Positions 52,438-61,684 are shown, counted from the first letter of the stretch. The stretch: DNA of 64,000 bases from Dokdonella_A sp049583635 (GCA_049583635.1 JBAUWF010000102.1:53789-117788); one strand, 5' to 3'. Numbers and translations are program-made. The notes: a model not told the origin generated them from the letters alone.

Positions 52438-53751
52438 TCAACGCCCGCGCAGGTTCGACTTGCGCAGCAGGCTCTCGTACTGATGCGAAACCAGGTGGGC
52501 CTGAATTTGGGCGGTGAAGTCCATCACCACGACAACCACAATCAGCAACGAGGTGCCGCCGAAATAGAACGGCACGTGCCAGGCGTTCTGCAGCAGGGTC
52601 GGAACAAGGCATACCGCCACCAGGTACAGAGCTCCAGCACCGGTCAGCCGGGTCAGGACACCGTCGATGTAATCCGCCGTGGCCTTGCCCGGACGGATGC
52701 CCGGAATCAGGGCCCCCGAACGCTTGAGGTTGTCGGCCGTTTCCTGCGAATTGAACACCAGCGCGGTGTAGAAAAACGCGAAAATCGCGATCATCAGCCC
52801 GTAGATCACCATGTGCAGCGGCTGCCCCGGCGCGAGCGATGCGGTAAGCACTTGCAGCCAATGCATCTGGCTGGACGAATTGAACCACGCTGCCGCGGTC
52901 GCCGGGAACATGATCAGCGACGAGGCGAAGATCGGTGGAATTACGCCCGCCATGTTTATCTTGAGCGGCAGGTGCGAGCTCTGATTCATGTAGGCCTTGC
53001 CGGCTCCACCCTGGCGACGCGCGTAGTTCACGGTGATGCGCCGCTGGCCGCGCTCGACGAACACCACGAATGCCGTGACCGCCAACACGATCACCAGCAC
53101 GATCAGGACTTTCAACACCGACAATTCACCATTCTGCGCCATGCCCAGCGTATGCACGACCGCCGCGGGCAGGCCAGCGACAATGCCCGCGAAGATGATT
53201 AGCGATATGCCGTTGCCGACGCCGCGCTCGGTGATCTGCTCGCCGAGCCACATCAGGAACATGGTACCCGCCGTCAGACTGATCACGGTGGTGAACACGA
53301 AACTCGCGCCCGGGTTGTACACGACGCCGGCCTGATGTTGCAGCATCGTCGCGACACCGAACGACTGGAACAGGGCCAGACCGACTGTACCGAAGCGCGT
53401 ATACATCGTGAGTTTGCGCCGACCGGACTCGCCTTCCTTGCGCAACGCCTGCCACGCTGGAATCACTGAGCCGAACATCTGCACGATGATCGACGATGAA
53501 ATATAGGGAATCACGCCGAGTGCAAATAGCGAAAAGCGCTTGAGCGCGCCGCCCGAGAACATGTTGAACATGTCGAGCAAGCCGCCACCGCTGGAAATCA
53601 GTCGTGCCATCGCCTCGGGGTTGACGCCCGGGCACGGGATGAAGGCACCGAGACGATAAACGATCAACGCGCCAACCACGAACAGCAACCGCTGCTTGAG
53701 TTCGGTCAGTTTCCCGAGCGAGGCCAGCGGGTTGGTTGCTTGATTCGCCAC
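52438..53751 (-). CDS. secY: Protein translocase subunit SecY
   Basis: 437 residues from a GTG at 53751 (V-ANQATNPLASLGKLTELK), supported by a GGAG site overlapping the end of rplO. Ten hydrophobic segments are visible; family motifs include KLTELKQRLLFVVGALIVYR, PYISSSIIVQMFG and the LIPGIRPGKATADYIDGVLT loop that contacts SecA and the ribosome. Forms the SecYEG channel in the inner membrane. Confidence 0.97.
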   Translation of the reverse strand: MANQATNPLASLGKLTELKQRLLFVVGALIVYRLGAFIPCPGVNPEAMARLISSGGGLLDMFNMFSGGALKRFSLFALGVIPYISSSIIVQMFGSVIPAWQALRKEGESGRRKLTMYTRFGTVGLALFQSFGVATMLQHQAGVVYNPGASFVFTTVISLTAGTMFLMWLGEQITERGVGNGISLIIFAGIVAGLPAAVVHTLGMAQNGELSVLKVLIVLVIVLAVTAFVVFVERGQRRITVNYARRQGGAGKAYMNQSSHLPLKINMAGVIPPIFASSLIMFPATAAAWFNSSSQMHWLQVLTASLAPGQPLHMVIYGLMIAIFAFFYTALVFNSQETADNLKRSGALIPGIRPGKATADYIDGVLTRLTGAGALYLVAVCLVPTLLQNAWHVPFYFGGTSLLIVVVVVMDFTAQIQAHLVSHQYESLLRKSNLRGR

Positions 53752-53755
53752 GCGC

Positions 53756-54190
53756 CTACTCCACGCTGCCGCCGGCAGCTTCGATCGCTGCCTTGGCACC
53801 CGCGGTGGCAGCGATACCGGACAACTTGACCGCGCGCTTGATCTCGCCCTTCTTCACGACCTTGGCGCGCACCGCGCGAGGCCTGATCAGACCCGCGGTC
53901 TGAAGCGCGGCGAAGTCGATGCTGTCACCTTCGACTGCATCGATCTGATAGAGCATGAGTTCGCAAACCTCGTGCGAGTGCTTCGAGCGGAAGCCGACTT
54001 TGGGCAGACGGCGCTGCAACGGCATCTGGCCACCCTCGAACCCCGGCTTGACCTTGCCCTTGCCACTGCGCGCGTATTGGCCCTTGTGTCCACGCCCCGC
54101 GGTCTTGCCGAGGCCGGAACCGATGCCGCGGCCAACCCGCACGCGCGTTTTGCGCGCGCCCTTGGCCGGTTTGAGTGTGTTCAGACGCAT
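53756..54190 (-). CDS. rplO: 50S ribosomal protein L15
   Basis: 144 residues from the ATG at 54190 (MRLNTLKPAKGARKTRVRVG). The GKTAGRGHKGQYARSGKGKV basic arm is diagnostic. Its end carries the ribosome binding site of secY. Confidence 0.98.
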   Translation of the reverse strand: MRLNTLKPAKGARKTRVRVGRGIGSGLGKTAGRGHKGQYARSGKGKVKPGFEGGQMPLQRRLPKVGFRSKHSHEVCELMLYQIDAVEGDSIDFAALQTAGLIRPRAVRAKVVKKGEIKRAVKLSGIAATAGAKAAIEAAGGSVE

Positions 54191-54215
54191 GCGATTTCCT
54201 CGATTGGCTGTCCAT

Positions 54216-54231
54216 GCCGGGAAAACCCGGC
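54216..54231. other. Perfect hairpin in the rpmD-rplO spacer
   Basis: Six-base stem GCCGGG/CCCGGC with a four-A loop (TTTT on the - strand), directly before a second imperfect hairpin CCGCC/GGCGG at 54231-54243. Confidence 0.55.
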
Positions 54232-54254
54232 CGCCCATGGCGGATTGTTCAAGA

Positions 54255-54446
54255 CTACTCTTCGACGCGAAGCAGATATCCGACCTGATTGATGAGACCC
54301 CGTACCGACGGCGAATCCTTCAAATCGCGCACATCGTTCAGCTTGCGCAAACCGAGCGCCTGGACACTCAGACGATGACGCCGCTGACACCCGTTGGTGC
54401 TCTTGACCAGACTTACGCGTAAGGTATTTATCTTCGCCTTAGCCAT
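54255..54446 (-). CDS. rpmD: 50S ribosomal protein L30
   Basis: 63 residues from the ATG at 54446 (MAKAKINTLRVSLVKSTNGC), within a longer open frame that is rpsE in part. The bacterial L30 length and the GLRKLNDVRDLKDSPSVRGL segment fit. Starts eight bases before the rpsE stop. Confidence 0.95.
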   Translation of the reverse strand: MAKAKINTLRVSLVKSTNGCQRRHRLSVQALGLRKLNDVRDLKDSPSVRGLINQVGYLLRVEE

Positions 54447-54948
54447 TGCCGAGCACCTCGTCGACGGTCTTGCCGCGTTTGGAAGCGATTTGCTGCGGCG
54501 AAACCATCGCCTGCAGTCCGTTGATCGTCGCACGCACCAGATTGATCGGATTGCGCGAACCCACTGCCTTGGCCAGCACGTTCTTGACGCCAACGACCTC
54601 GAGCACCGCCCGCATGGCGCCGCCGGCAATCACGCCGGTGCCTTCGGATGCCGGCTGCATGTAGACACGCGCGGCTCCGTGGTTGGCCTTGACCGAGTGG
54701 AACAAGGTGCCCTGATTGAGTTCGACATGGACCATCGCCTTGCGCGCGCGCTCCATGGCCTTCTGGATGGCCACGGGCACTTCCCGCGCCTTGCCGTACC
54801 CGAGCCCCACCCGCCCGTTGCCGTCGCCGACCACGGTCAGCGCGGTAAAACTCATCTGGCGCCCACCCTTGACGGTCTTCGCCACACGGTTCACTGCGAT
54901 CAGCTTCTCAAGCAAGCCGTCACTGTTGTCACGCTCGTTGGTTGCCAT
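54439..54948 (-). CDS. rpsE: 30S ribosomal protein S5
   Basis: 169 residues from the ATG at 54948 (MATNERDNSDGLLEKLIAVN). Diagnostic GGRQMSFTALTVVGDGNGRV and VFGVKN-like GVKNVLAKAVGSRNPINLVR. Overlaps rpmD by eight bases. Confidence 0.98.
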   Translation of the reverse strand: MATNERDNSDGLLEKLIAVNRVAKTVKGGRQMSFTALTVVGDGNGRVGLGYGKAREVPVAIQKAMERARKAMVHVELNQGTLFHSVKANHGAARVYMQPASEGTGVIAGGAMRAVLEVVGVKNVLAKAVGSRNPINLVRATINGLQAMVSPQQIASKRGKTVDEVLGNG

Positions 54949-55098
54949 TTTCACCTCGTGCCGCCTCGAAAGAGGACGGACTTTTGCTTGCGGCATCGCC
55001 GCTTGGAGTTGTGTGGTGTTTCCAGGGATTCAGGTTTCGGGGTTCGCAAAAGCCATCCGGGCACGTCGGTTACGAATCTCCAATCTCGAGTCCCGGCG

Positions 55099-55452
55099 TT
55101 AGAACTTCAACCCGGCCTCGCGCGCCGCATCGGCCAATACCTGGACGCGCCCGTGATAGCGGTATCCGGAACGATCGAATGCAACCGTATCGATGCCGGC
55201 CTTGAGTGCCCGCTCGGCCACGATCCGCCCGACTGCCGCAGCCGCGGACTTGTTTTTGGTCCCCTGCAACCCATCAGCGACCGATTTCTGCACGGTCGAT
55301 GCCGCCGCGAACACCTTGTCGCCCTTCGCGCTCAGCACCTGCGCATAAATGTGCTGACCGGTCCGGTGCACGCTCAGGCGCGCAACGTCGAGGTCGCGAA
55401 TGTGCATGCGCGTGGACCTTGCACGGCGCAATCTTGCAACGTTCTTCTTCAC
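55099..55452 (-). CDS. rplR: 50S ribosomal protein L18
   Basis: 117 residues from a GTG at 55452 (V-KKNVARLRRARSTRMHIRD). 5S rRNA-binding protein; family end HGRVQVLADAAREAGLKF. The GTG start is the only codon giving a normal N-terminus. Confidence 0.96.
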   Translation of the reverse strand: MKKNVARLRRARSTRMHIRDLDVARLSVHRTGQHIYAQVLSAKGDKVFAAASTVQKSVADGLQGTKNKSAAAAVGRIVAERALKAGIDTVAFDRSGYRYHGRVQVLADAAREAGLKF

Positions 55453-55547
55453 TGTCGTGCTCTCCGGAAAGATCGACACTTGCGTGGGCTGAGCTGTGTG
55501 TGGAATGCGGGTGTGGACGACCGTTTTCACACGCACGCACAACGCAT

Positions 55548-56075
55548 TTATGCCTTCTTCGCCTCCTTGAGGCTAATTTTTTCGCCGGCATAGCGCACGC
55601 CCTTGCCCTTGTACGGCTCGGGTGGACGAAATGCGCGGATTTTTGCAGCCACTTCGCCGACGCGTTGCTTGTCGGCACCCTTGATCAGAATTTCGGTCTG
55701 CGCCGGCACTTCCACGGTGATGCCGTCGGGCGCACGGAATATGACCGGATGCGAGAAGCCCAAAGTCAGGTTGAGGTCGCTTCCCTGCATCGCAGCGCGA
55801 TATCCGACGCCAACCAGTTCCAGCTTGCGCACGTAGCCCTCGCTGACACCCTCGACCATGTTTGCAATGAGCGCACGGGCGGTACCGGCCATCTTGTTGT
55901 CGCCCGAAGTCCTCGGTTTGCATTCCAGCGTGTTGCCATCAATCGCAACATCGACGCCCTTGAGCGCCGCCAGTTCCAGCGCACCTTTGGGGCCCTTGAC
56001 CCTGATCACTCCGGCATCAGCCTTGCATTCGACTCCTTTCGGGATCGTCACAGGCATCTTGGCAACACGTGACAT
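55548..56075 (-). CDS. rplF: 50S ribosomal protein L6
   Basis: 175 residues from the ATG at 56075 (MSRVAKMPVTIPKGVECKAD). Family end PPEPYKGKGVRYAGEKISLK. The 95-base spacer to rplR contains no gene. Confidence 0.98.
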   Translation of the reverse strand: MSRVAKMPVTIPKGVECKADAGVIRVKGPKGALELAALKGVDVAIDGNTLECKPRTSGDNKMAGTARALIANMVEGVSEGYVRKLELVGVGYRAAMQGSDLNLTLGFSHPVIFRAPDGITVEVPAQTEILIKGADKQRVGEVAAKIRAFRPPEPYKGKGVRYAGEKISLKEAKKA

Positions 56076-56164
56076 GCCACATCTCCAGTATCCATGGTCA
56101 TCCCGACCGACATGACGCTCATCCATGACAACACTCTTGAACTCCTGTCAGCCTGACCAACGAC

Positions 56165-56182
56165 CCGGTCATCCATGGCCGG
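56165..56182. other. Hairpin in the rpsH-rplF spacer
   Basis: Seven-base stem CCGGTCA/TGGCCGG with one G-T pair and a TCCA loop on the + strand. Confidence 0.5.
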
Positions 56183-56195
56183 ACTGCTCAAAACA

Positions 56196-56591
56196 CTACG
56201 CAACCTGACCGATGACCTCGCCGCCAAGCCCCCGATGCCGCGCCTGCGCATCGGTCATGATGCCGGATGAAGTCGATACGATCGAGACGCCCAGACCGGC
56301 AAGGACCTTCGGCAATTCGTCCTTGCCACGATAAACGCGCAAACCCGAACGACTCACCCGCTGCAGTCGCTCGATCACCGGTTTTCCATCGAAGTACTTA
56401 AGCACGATCTCGAGTACAGGCTTTCCATTATCGGAATTTACCTGCACTTCACTCAGGTATCCTTCTTCCTTCAGCAGGTTTGCGATCGCCTGTTTGACGT
56501 GCGACGACGGCATCAAAACGCTGCGCTTGCCGGTGGCCTGGGCGTTGCGTATGCGGGTAAACATGTCGGCGATTGGATCAGTCATGCTCAT
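56196..56591 (-). CDS. rpsH: 30S ribosomal protein S8
   Basis: 131 residues, MSMTDPIADMFTRIRNAQAT start and a GVSIVSTSSGIMTDAQARHR end. S8 binds 16S rRNA and is the usual repressor of the spc operon. Confidence 0.98.
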   Translation of the reverse strand: MSMTDPIADMFTRIRNAQATGKRSVLMPSSHVKQAIANLLKEEGYLSEVQVNSDNGKPVLEIVLKYFDGKPVIERLQRVSRSGLRVYRGKDELPKVLAGLGVSIVSTSSGIMTDAQARHRGLGGEVIGQVA

Positions 56592-56657
56592 AAATATGGT
56601 TCCAGGAATATGCCACCAATGCAGAATTCGGCCTTTCGGCTGCTTTGTGTCCTCTGC

Positions 56658-56963
56658 TTACCAGCTGGCCTTGCGCAGACCCGGGACGTCGCCGCGCATG
56701 GTCGCTTCACGCAGCTTGTGGCGGCACAAGCCGAACTTGCTGTAGACGCCACGCGCGCGCCCGGTCAGCGCGCAACGGTTGCGCTGGCGCGACGGACTGG
56801 AATCGCGTGGCAGCTTCTGCAGCCCGATTACCGCATCCATACGCTCATCGTAGGTGACTGTGGAGTTGGAAACGATCGCCTTCAACTCCGCACGGCGGGC
56901 AGCATAACGCTTGACCAGCTTGGTTCGCTTTATCTCGCGGTTGATCATCGACGTCTTTGCCAT
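56658..56963 (-). CDS. rpsN: 30S ribosomal protein S14
   Basis: 101 residues from the ATG at 56963 (MAKTSMINREIKRTKLVKRY). Zinc-free, long form of S14 (no CxxC pair) with the end GDVPGLRKASW. Confidence 0.98.
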   Translation of the reverse strand: MAKTSMINREIKRTKLVKRYAARRAELKAIVSNSTVTYDERMDAVIGLQKLPRDSSPSRQRNRCALTGRARGVYSKFGLCRHKLREATMRGDVPGLRKASW

Positions 56964-56973
56964 AGCACTTTCC

Positions 56974-57516
56974 TCAATTGCGGAATGGAAAACCGAAGGC
57001 TTCGAACAATGCCTTGGCTTCCTCGTCGTTGCGCGCGGTTGTCGTGATTGCGATATCCATGCCGCGCACGGCGTCAATACGGTCGAAGTCGATCTCCGGA
57101 AAGATGATCTGCTCCCTGACGCCCAAGCTGTAATTGCCGCGCCCGTCGAACGAGCGGGCCGAAACACCGCGAAAGTCGCGCACGCGAGGCAGGGAAATGT
57201 TGATCAGGCGATCAAGGAACTCGAACATGCGGTGACGGCGCAAGGTGACCTTGCAACCGATCGGCCAATTCTCGCGAATCTTGAACGTGGCGATCGACTT
57301 GCGCGAAATCGTGATGATCGGCTTCTGACCGGCAATCAAGGCCATGTCGCCGACCGCGTTTTCGAGCACTTTCTTGTTGCCCACCGCCTCGCCTACGCCC
57401 ATGTTCAGCGTTGTCTTGACCAAGCGTGGCACCTGCATCACGTTGCGATAACCGAAGCGTTCCATGAGCTTCGGAACCACCTGCTCTGCGTAGATTCTTT
57501 CCAAACGCGTCATCAT
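56974..57516 (-). CDS. rplE: 50S ribosomal protein L5
   Basis: 180 residues from the ATG at 57516 (MMTRLERIYAEQVVPKLMER; the second Met at 57513 is also possible). Family motifs GQKPIITISRKSIATFKIRE and RDFRGVSARSFDGRGNYSLG. 5S rRNA binder. Confidence 0.98.
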   Translation of the reverse strand: MMTRLERIYAEQVVPKLMERFGYRNVMQVPRLVKTTLNMGVGEAVGNKKVLENAVGDMALIAGQKPIITISRKSIATFKIRENWPIGCKVTLRRHRMFEFLDRLINISLPRVRDFRGVSARSFDGRGNYSLGVREQIIFPEIDFDRIDAVRGMDIAITTTARNDEEAKALFEAFGFPFRN

Positions 57517-57591
57517 TGTATTGATCCTCTGGATCGTCCTGATCAAATCGTCCTTATCAACATATGCGGCCATCCACGACCGGGCTTTCAA

Positions 57592-57906
57592 TCAAGCGTC
57601 GATCACTTCGCCGGATGGGCGAAACACGCGCACCTTGCGACCATCCTCCAGGACCTTGTAGCCGATGCGCTCGCCCTTGCCCGTAGCGGAGTTGAACAAC
57701 ATCACATTGGAACTGTGGATCGACGCCTCTCGCTCGACGATTCCGCCCGGTTGATTGGCCTGCGGATTCGGCTTGGTGTGGCGCTTGATCAGGTTGATGT
57801 TCTGCACATACAGGCGATCACCAGCAACGCGCAGAACTTCGCCACGCTGACCCTTGTTCTTGCCGGCGATTACGACGACTTGATCGCCTTTGCGAATTCT
57901 GTTCAT
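57592..57906 (-). CDS. rplX: 50S ribosomal protein L24
   Basis: 104 residues from the ATG at 57906 (MNRIRKGDQVVVIAGKNKGQ), KOW motif near the N-terminus and GYKVLEDGRKVRVFRPSGEV at the end. Starts five bases after the rplN stop. Confidence 0.98.
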   Translation of the reverse strand: MNRIRKGDQVVVIAGKNKGQRGEVLRVAGDRLYVQNINLIKRHTKPNPQANQPGGIVEREASIHSSNVMLFNSATGKGERIGYKVLEDGRKVRVFRPSGEVIDA

Positions 57907-57911
57907 GGCTC

Positions 57912-58280
57912 TCAAAGTACCTCTGGCGCCAACGACACAATCTTCATGAATTTCTCGCTACGCAACTCGCGCGTTACCGGCCCGAAGATACGCGTTCCGA
58001 TCGGCTCGAGCTTGTTGTTGAGCAGAACGGCAGCGTTACCGTCGAAGCGGATCAACGATCCGTCGGCGCGACGCACACCTTTGCGCGTGCGCACGACGAG
58101 CGCATCGTAGACTTCGCCCTTCTTCACCTTGCCGCGCGGAATCGCTTCGCGCACGGATACCTTGATCACGTCGCCGATCTTCGCGTAACGCCGTTTGGAT
58201 CCCCCAAGCACCTTGATGCACATCAATTCGCGGGCGCCGCTGTTGTCCGCTGCGGCCAGCGTGGTCTGCATCTGGATCAT
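57912..58280 (-). CDS. rplN: 50S ribosomal protein L14
   Basis: 122 residues, MIQMQTTLAAADNSGARELM start, GDVIKVSVREAIPRGKVKKG and the FGPVTRELRSEKFMKIVSLA end. Confidence 0.98.
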   Translation of the reverse strand: MIQMQTTLAAADNSGARELMCIKVLGGSKRRYAKIGDVIKVSVREAIPRGKVKKGEVYDALVVRTRKGVRRADGSLIRFDGNAAVLLNNKLEPIGTRIFGPVTRELRSEKFMKIVSLAPEVL

Positions 58281-58309
58281 TTCTACGCTCCTTCCACCGG
58301 ACCGGTTGC

Positions 58310-58573
58310 TTACTGTTGAGTCCGCGCGACGATTTCTATCACACGCCAGTTTTTTGTCTTCGACAACGGCCGGCACTCGCGAATGCGCACCGTGTCGCCC
58401 TCGCGGCATTCATCCGCTTCGTCGTGCGCGTGGACCTTGGTCGAGCGCCGGATGATCTTGCCGTACAACGCATGCTGCACCTGTCGCTCCAGCAACACGG
58501 TCACGGTTTTCTGCATCTTGTTGCTGACCACGCGCCCTTCGAGGGTTCGCTCGATCTTTGCGGCTTCGCTCAT
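58310..58573 (-). CDS. rpsQ: 30S ribosomal protein S17
   Basis: 87 residues, with RTLEGRVVSNKMQKTVTVLL and CREGDTVRIRECRPLSKTKN. Standard position between rpmC and rplN. Confidence 0.97.
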   Translation of the reverse strand: MSEAAKIERTLEGRVVSNKMQKTVTVLLERQVQHALYGKIIRRSTKVHAHDEADECREGDTVRIRECRPLSKTKNWRVIEIVARTQQ

Positions 58574-58588
58574 ATCGTCGACCTGTCC

Positions 58589-58777
58589 TTACTTCTTTTC
58601 GCCGAGCAGGGTCTTGACCTGCGCAATTTCGCGTTTGACGCGTCCGAATTGGTGCGTCTTGGCAAGCTGCCCGGAACCCTTCTGCATACGCAAGCTGAAT
58701 TGTTCACGTCGCAGATCGACCAGGTGCTCCGCCAGTTCACTGGCCGACTGCCGACGAAGTTCGTTGAGTTCCATCAC
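58589..58777 (-). CDS. rpmC: 50S ribosomal protein L29
   Basis: 62 residues, MMELNELRRQSASELAEHLV start. The ATG overlaps the rplP stop by four bases (ATGA). Confidence 0.97.
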   Translation of the reverse strand: MMELNELRRQSASELAEHLVDLRREQFSLRMQKGSGQLAKTHQFGRVKREIAQVKTLLGEKK

Positions 58778-59187
58778 AGCACCGTTCTGTTGACGAATTG
58801 CGTTTGCACCGAGAGCTTGGCCGCGGCCAGACGAAACGCCGCACGGGCATCGCTCTCGCTGACGCCCTCGATTTCATAGAGCATGCGTCCAGGCTGCACC
58901 GGCGCGACCCAGAATTCCACGCCGCCCTTGCCCTTGCCCATGCGTACTTCGATCGGCTTCTTGGTAATCGGCTTGTCAGGAAACACGCGTATCCACAACT
59001 TGCCGCCGCGCTTGACAAAGCGCGTAATGCAACGACGCGCGGCCTCGATCTGACGCGACGTCAGATGGCCATGCGTAGTTGCTTTGAGGCCGAACTCGCC
59101 GAAGCTGACCCGGTTGGATACGTAGGCCAAGCCTTCATTGCGGCCTTTGTGCATCTTGCGGTACTTGGTGCGTTTGGGTTGCAGCAT
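58774..59187 (-). CDS. rplP: 50S ribosomal protein L16
   Basis: 137 residues from the ATG at 59187 (MLQPKRTKYRKMHKGRNEGL). Family motif KPIEVRMGKGKGGVEFWVAP. Preceded by a spacer with a tandem repeat. Confidence 0.98.
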   Translation of the reverse strand: MLQPKRTKYRKMHKGRNEGLAYVSNRVSFGEFGLKATTHGHLTSRQIEAARRCITRFVKRGGKLWIRVFPDKPITKKPIEVRMGKGKGGVEFWVAPVQPGRMLYEIEGVSESDARAAFRLAAAKLSVQTQFVNRTVL

Positions 59188-59200
59188 GATTGGTTCCAGA

Positions 59201-59325
59201 TTTCTTGCGATCATCCATGATCGTGAGATCAAAAGGCGGGCATCCTGACCGCAGTTCTAAAATTTCTTGCGATCGTCCTTGATCTTGAGAATCAACAAGC
59301 GGTCGTCCTGACCGCACTTTTCAAT
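59201..59325. repeat. Imperfect tandem 62-base duplication in the rpsC-rplP spacer
   Basis: Two head-to-tail units at 59201-59262 and 59263-59325. Each begins TTTCTTGCGATC and contains ATCCTGACCGC or GTCCTGACCGC. Each unit encloses GATC-centred inverted repeats; the second contains a perfect GCGGTC/GACCGC stem (59299-59315). Confidence 0.7.
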
Positions 59326-59328
59326 TCC

Positions 59329-60069
59329 TCACTTTGCCGGCCGGCGTGGAGCGCGCTCGTCACCAGCGTCCGACTTGGAAGAACGGCGCGGAGGTCGATC
59401 TTCGGCAGCTTCGGCTTTCGCCTCCTGAGTGGCCGCGTGCAGGTCGAAAATCTCGCCCTTGTAAATCCAGGCCTTGACTCCGATGATTCCATAAGTGGTC
59501 TTGGCTTCGGCAAAGCCGTAATCGATGTCGGCACGCAGCGTATGCAACGGGACGCGACCCTCGCGATACCACTCCGATCGCGCAATTTCGGCACCGTTCA
59601 GACGACCGGCGACGTTGACCTTGATGCCAAGCGCGCCCAGGCGCATCGCGTTCTGCACCGCGCGCTTCATCGCGCGGCGGAACATGATGCGGCGCTCAAG
59701 CTGCTGCGCGATCGACTCGGCCACCAGTTGCGCGTCGAGTTCGGGCTTGCGCACTTCGGTCACGTTGATGTGCGCCGGAACGCCCATCATCGTGGTGACT
59801 TCCTTGCGCAGGCGCTCGATATCCTCGCCTTTCTTGCCGATTACCACCCCCGGCCGGGCGGTGTGAATCGTGACGCGGGCAGTCTTGGCCGGCCGCTCGA
59901 TCAGGATCTTCGAAATACCGGCCTGGGCGAGCTTCTTCTTCAGAAGTTCACGCACCTTGAGATCCGCCTCCAAGTAGTTGGCGTAGTCGCCCTTCTTGGC
60001 AAACCATTTCGAGTTCCAGTCCTTGGCGATGCCGAGGCGAATACCCGTCGGATGAACTTTGTGACCCAT
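59329..60069 (-). CDS. rpsC: 30S ribosomal protein S3
   Basis: 246 residues from the ATG at 60069 (MGHKVHPTGIRLGIAKDWNS). KH domain GVVIGKKGEDIERLRKEVTT and a charged tail DRPPRRSSKSDAGDERAPRR, longer than in E. coli S3. Confidence 0.98.
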   Translation of the reverse strand: MGHKVHPTGIRLGIAKDWNSKWFAKKGDYANYLEADLKVRELLKKKLAQAGISKILIERPAKTARVTIHTARPGVVIGKKGEDIERLRKEVTTMMGVPAHINVTEVRKPELDAQLVAESIAQQLERRIMFRRAMKRAVQNAMRLGALGIKVNVAGRLNGAEIARSEWYREGRVPLHTLRADIDYGFAEAKTTYGIIGVKAWIYKGEIFDLHAATQEAKAEAAEDRPPRRSSKSDAGDERAPRRPAK

Positions 60070-60126
60070 GATTGTGGTTTTCCTGAGAAACGACGCGTCC
60101 TGCACGGACTTTTCAAACAACTTCCA

Positions 60127-60459
60127 TCAACCCTCGCCCACGACCACTGTAATGTGGCTGGTGCGCTTGGAAATACGCGAACCGCGACCCTTGGCACGCG
60201 CGTGCATGCGTTTGAGGATAGGGCCCTCATCGACCATGATTCTGGCAACCTTCAACTCGTCAACATCCGCGCCGAGATTATTTTCCGCGTTGGCAACTGC
60301 CGACAGCAGCAGCTTCTTGATGAGCTGCGCCGCCTTCTTGTCGCTGAACTCAAGCAGATTTGTCGCGCGACCAACCAGCAGTCCGCGCACTTGATCGGCG
60401 ACCAGGCGCGCTTTCTGCGGAGAGATGCGCGCACCGCGCAAAATCGCTTTGGCTTCCAT
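60127..60459 (-). CDS. rplV: 50S ribosomal protein L22
   Basis: 110 residues, MEAKAILRGARISPQKARLV start and RMHARAKGRGSRISKRTSHI in the exit-tunnel loop region. Confidence 0.98.
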   Translation of the reverse strand: MEAKAILRGARISPQKARLVADQVRGLLVGRATNLLEFSDKKAAQLIKKLLLSAVANAENNLGADVDELKVARIMVDEGPILKRMHARAKGRGSRISKRTSHITVVVGEG

Positions 60460-60471
60460 CGATCCGATCCT

Positions 60472-60759
60472 TTACTTCTTCTTGGCGACCACTGCCTTCT
60501 TGTCGCCGGAATGACCCTTGAACGTCCGGGTTACCGCAAACTCGCCGAGCTTGTGGCCAACCATGTTCTCATTGACCAGCACCGGCACATGCAGACGCCC
60601 GTTGTGTACGGCCAGAGTAAGACCGACCATCTCCGGCACGATCATCGAACGCCGCGACCAGGTTTTGATCGGGCGTTTGTTGTTGATCGCCGATGCCGCC
60701 TCCACCTTCTTCAGGAGGTGATGATCGACGAATGGACCTTTTTTCAGCGAACGCGCCAT
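60472..60759 (-). CDS. rpsS: 30S ribosomal protein S19
   Basis: 95 residues, MARSLKKGPFVDHHLLKKVE start and NMVGHKLGEFAVTRTFKGHS end. Confidence 0.98.
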   Translation of the reverse strand: MARSLKKGPFVDHHLLKKVEAASAINNKRPIKTWSRRSMIVPEMVGLTLAVHNGRLHVPVLVNENMVGHKLGEFAVTRTFKGHSGDKKAVVAKKK

Positions 60760-60799
60760 ATGCAGTCATTTCCTCAATGGTCATCCTGACCAGGAGAAA

Positions 60800-60817
60800 C
60801 CGGTCGTCCTTGGCCGG
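60800..60817. other. Hairpin in the rplB-rpsS spacer
   Basis: Seven-base stem CCGGTCG/TGGCCGG with two G-T pairs and a TCCT loop on the + strand, the same shape as the hairpin before rplF. Confidence 0.5.
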
Positions 60818-60835
60818 ACTCTTCAATCTGTCAAA

Positions 60836-61663
60836 TTACCTTCTGCGATCTCGAACGATGAACTGTTGTGTACGTTTGTTCTTGCGAGTCTTGTAGCCTT
60901 TGGCCGGAACACCCCACGGCGACACCGGGTGCGGATTGCCTTGGCCGGCGCGTGCCTCACCACCACCGTGCGGGTGATCGACCGGATTCATCGCGGCACC
61001 GCGCACAGTAGGCCGGATGCCGCGCCAGCGACTGGCTCCTGCCTTGCCGAGCTTTTCAAGGCTGTGTTCGGCATTGCCGACCTCGCCGAGCGTTGCGCGA
61101 CATTCGGTCGGCACCTTGCGCATTTCGCCGGAACGCAGGCGCAACGTCGCATAGCCCTGTTCGCGCGCAACCAGCTGCGCCGATGAACCGGCAGCGCGCG
61201 CCATCTGCGCGCCCTTGCCGGGCTTCATTTCGATGCAATGCACGGTCGAGCCGATCGGAATATTGCGCAACGGCAATGAATTGCCCGGGCGGATCGGCGC
61301 CTCACGCCCGGCCATGAGCTGATCGCCAACCTGGGCACCTTTCGGCGCGATGATATAGCGGCGCTCGCCGTCCACATAACAGAGCAAGGCGATGTGCGCC
61401 GTGCGATTGGGGTCGTACTCCAGGCGCTCGATGCGGCAGGCGATGCCTTCCTTGTCGCGCTTGAAGTCGATGATCCGATAGTGCTGTTTGGAGCCGCCGC
61501 CCTTGTGTCGCGTGGTGATGCGTCCGTAGTGATTGCGGCCGCCGGTATTGGACTGCGGCTCGGTCAGCGGCGCATACGGCGCTCCCTTGTGCAACCCCGG
61601 TGTGACGACGCGTACGGTCCCGCGGCGCCCGGGAGAAGTCGGCTTGAGTGTAATCAGTGCCAT
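60836..61663 (-). CDS. rplB: 50S ribosomal protein L2
   Basis: 275 residues. RGAAMNPVDHPHGGGEARAG with the peptidyl-transferase-associated His is intact, and the family start ALITLKPTSPGRRGTVRVVT is present. Confidence 0.98.
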   Translation of the reverse strand: MALITLKPTSPGRRGTVRVVTPGLHKGAPYAPLTEPQSNTGGRNHYGRITTRHKGGGSKQHYRIIDFKRDKEGIACRIERLEYDPNRTAHIALLCYVDGERRYIIAPKGAQVGDQLMAGREAPIRPGNSLPLRNIPIGSTVHCIEMKPGKGAQMARAAGSSAQLVAREQGYATLRLRSGEMRKVPTECRATLGEVGNAEHSLEKLGKAGASRWRGIRPTVRGAAMNPVDHPHGGGEARAGQGNPHPVSPWGVPAKGYKTRKNKRTQQFIVRDRRR

Positions 61664-61684
61664 AAGATAATTTTCCTGATTTCC

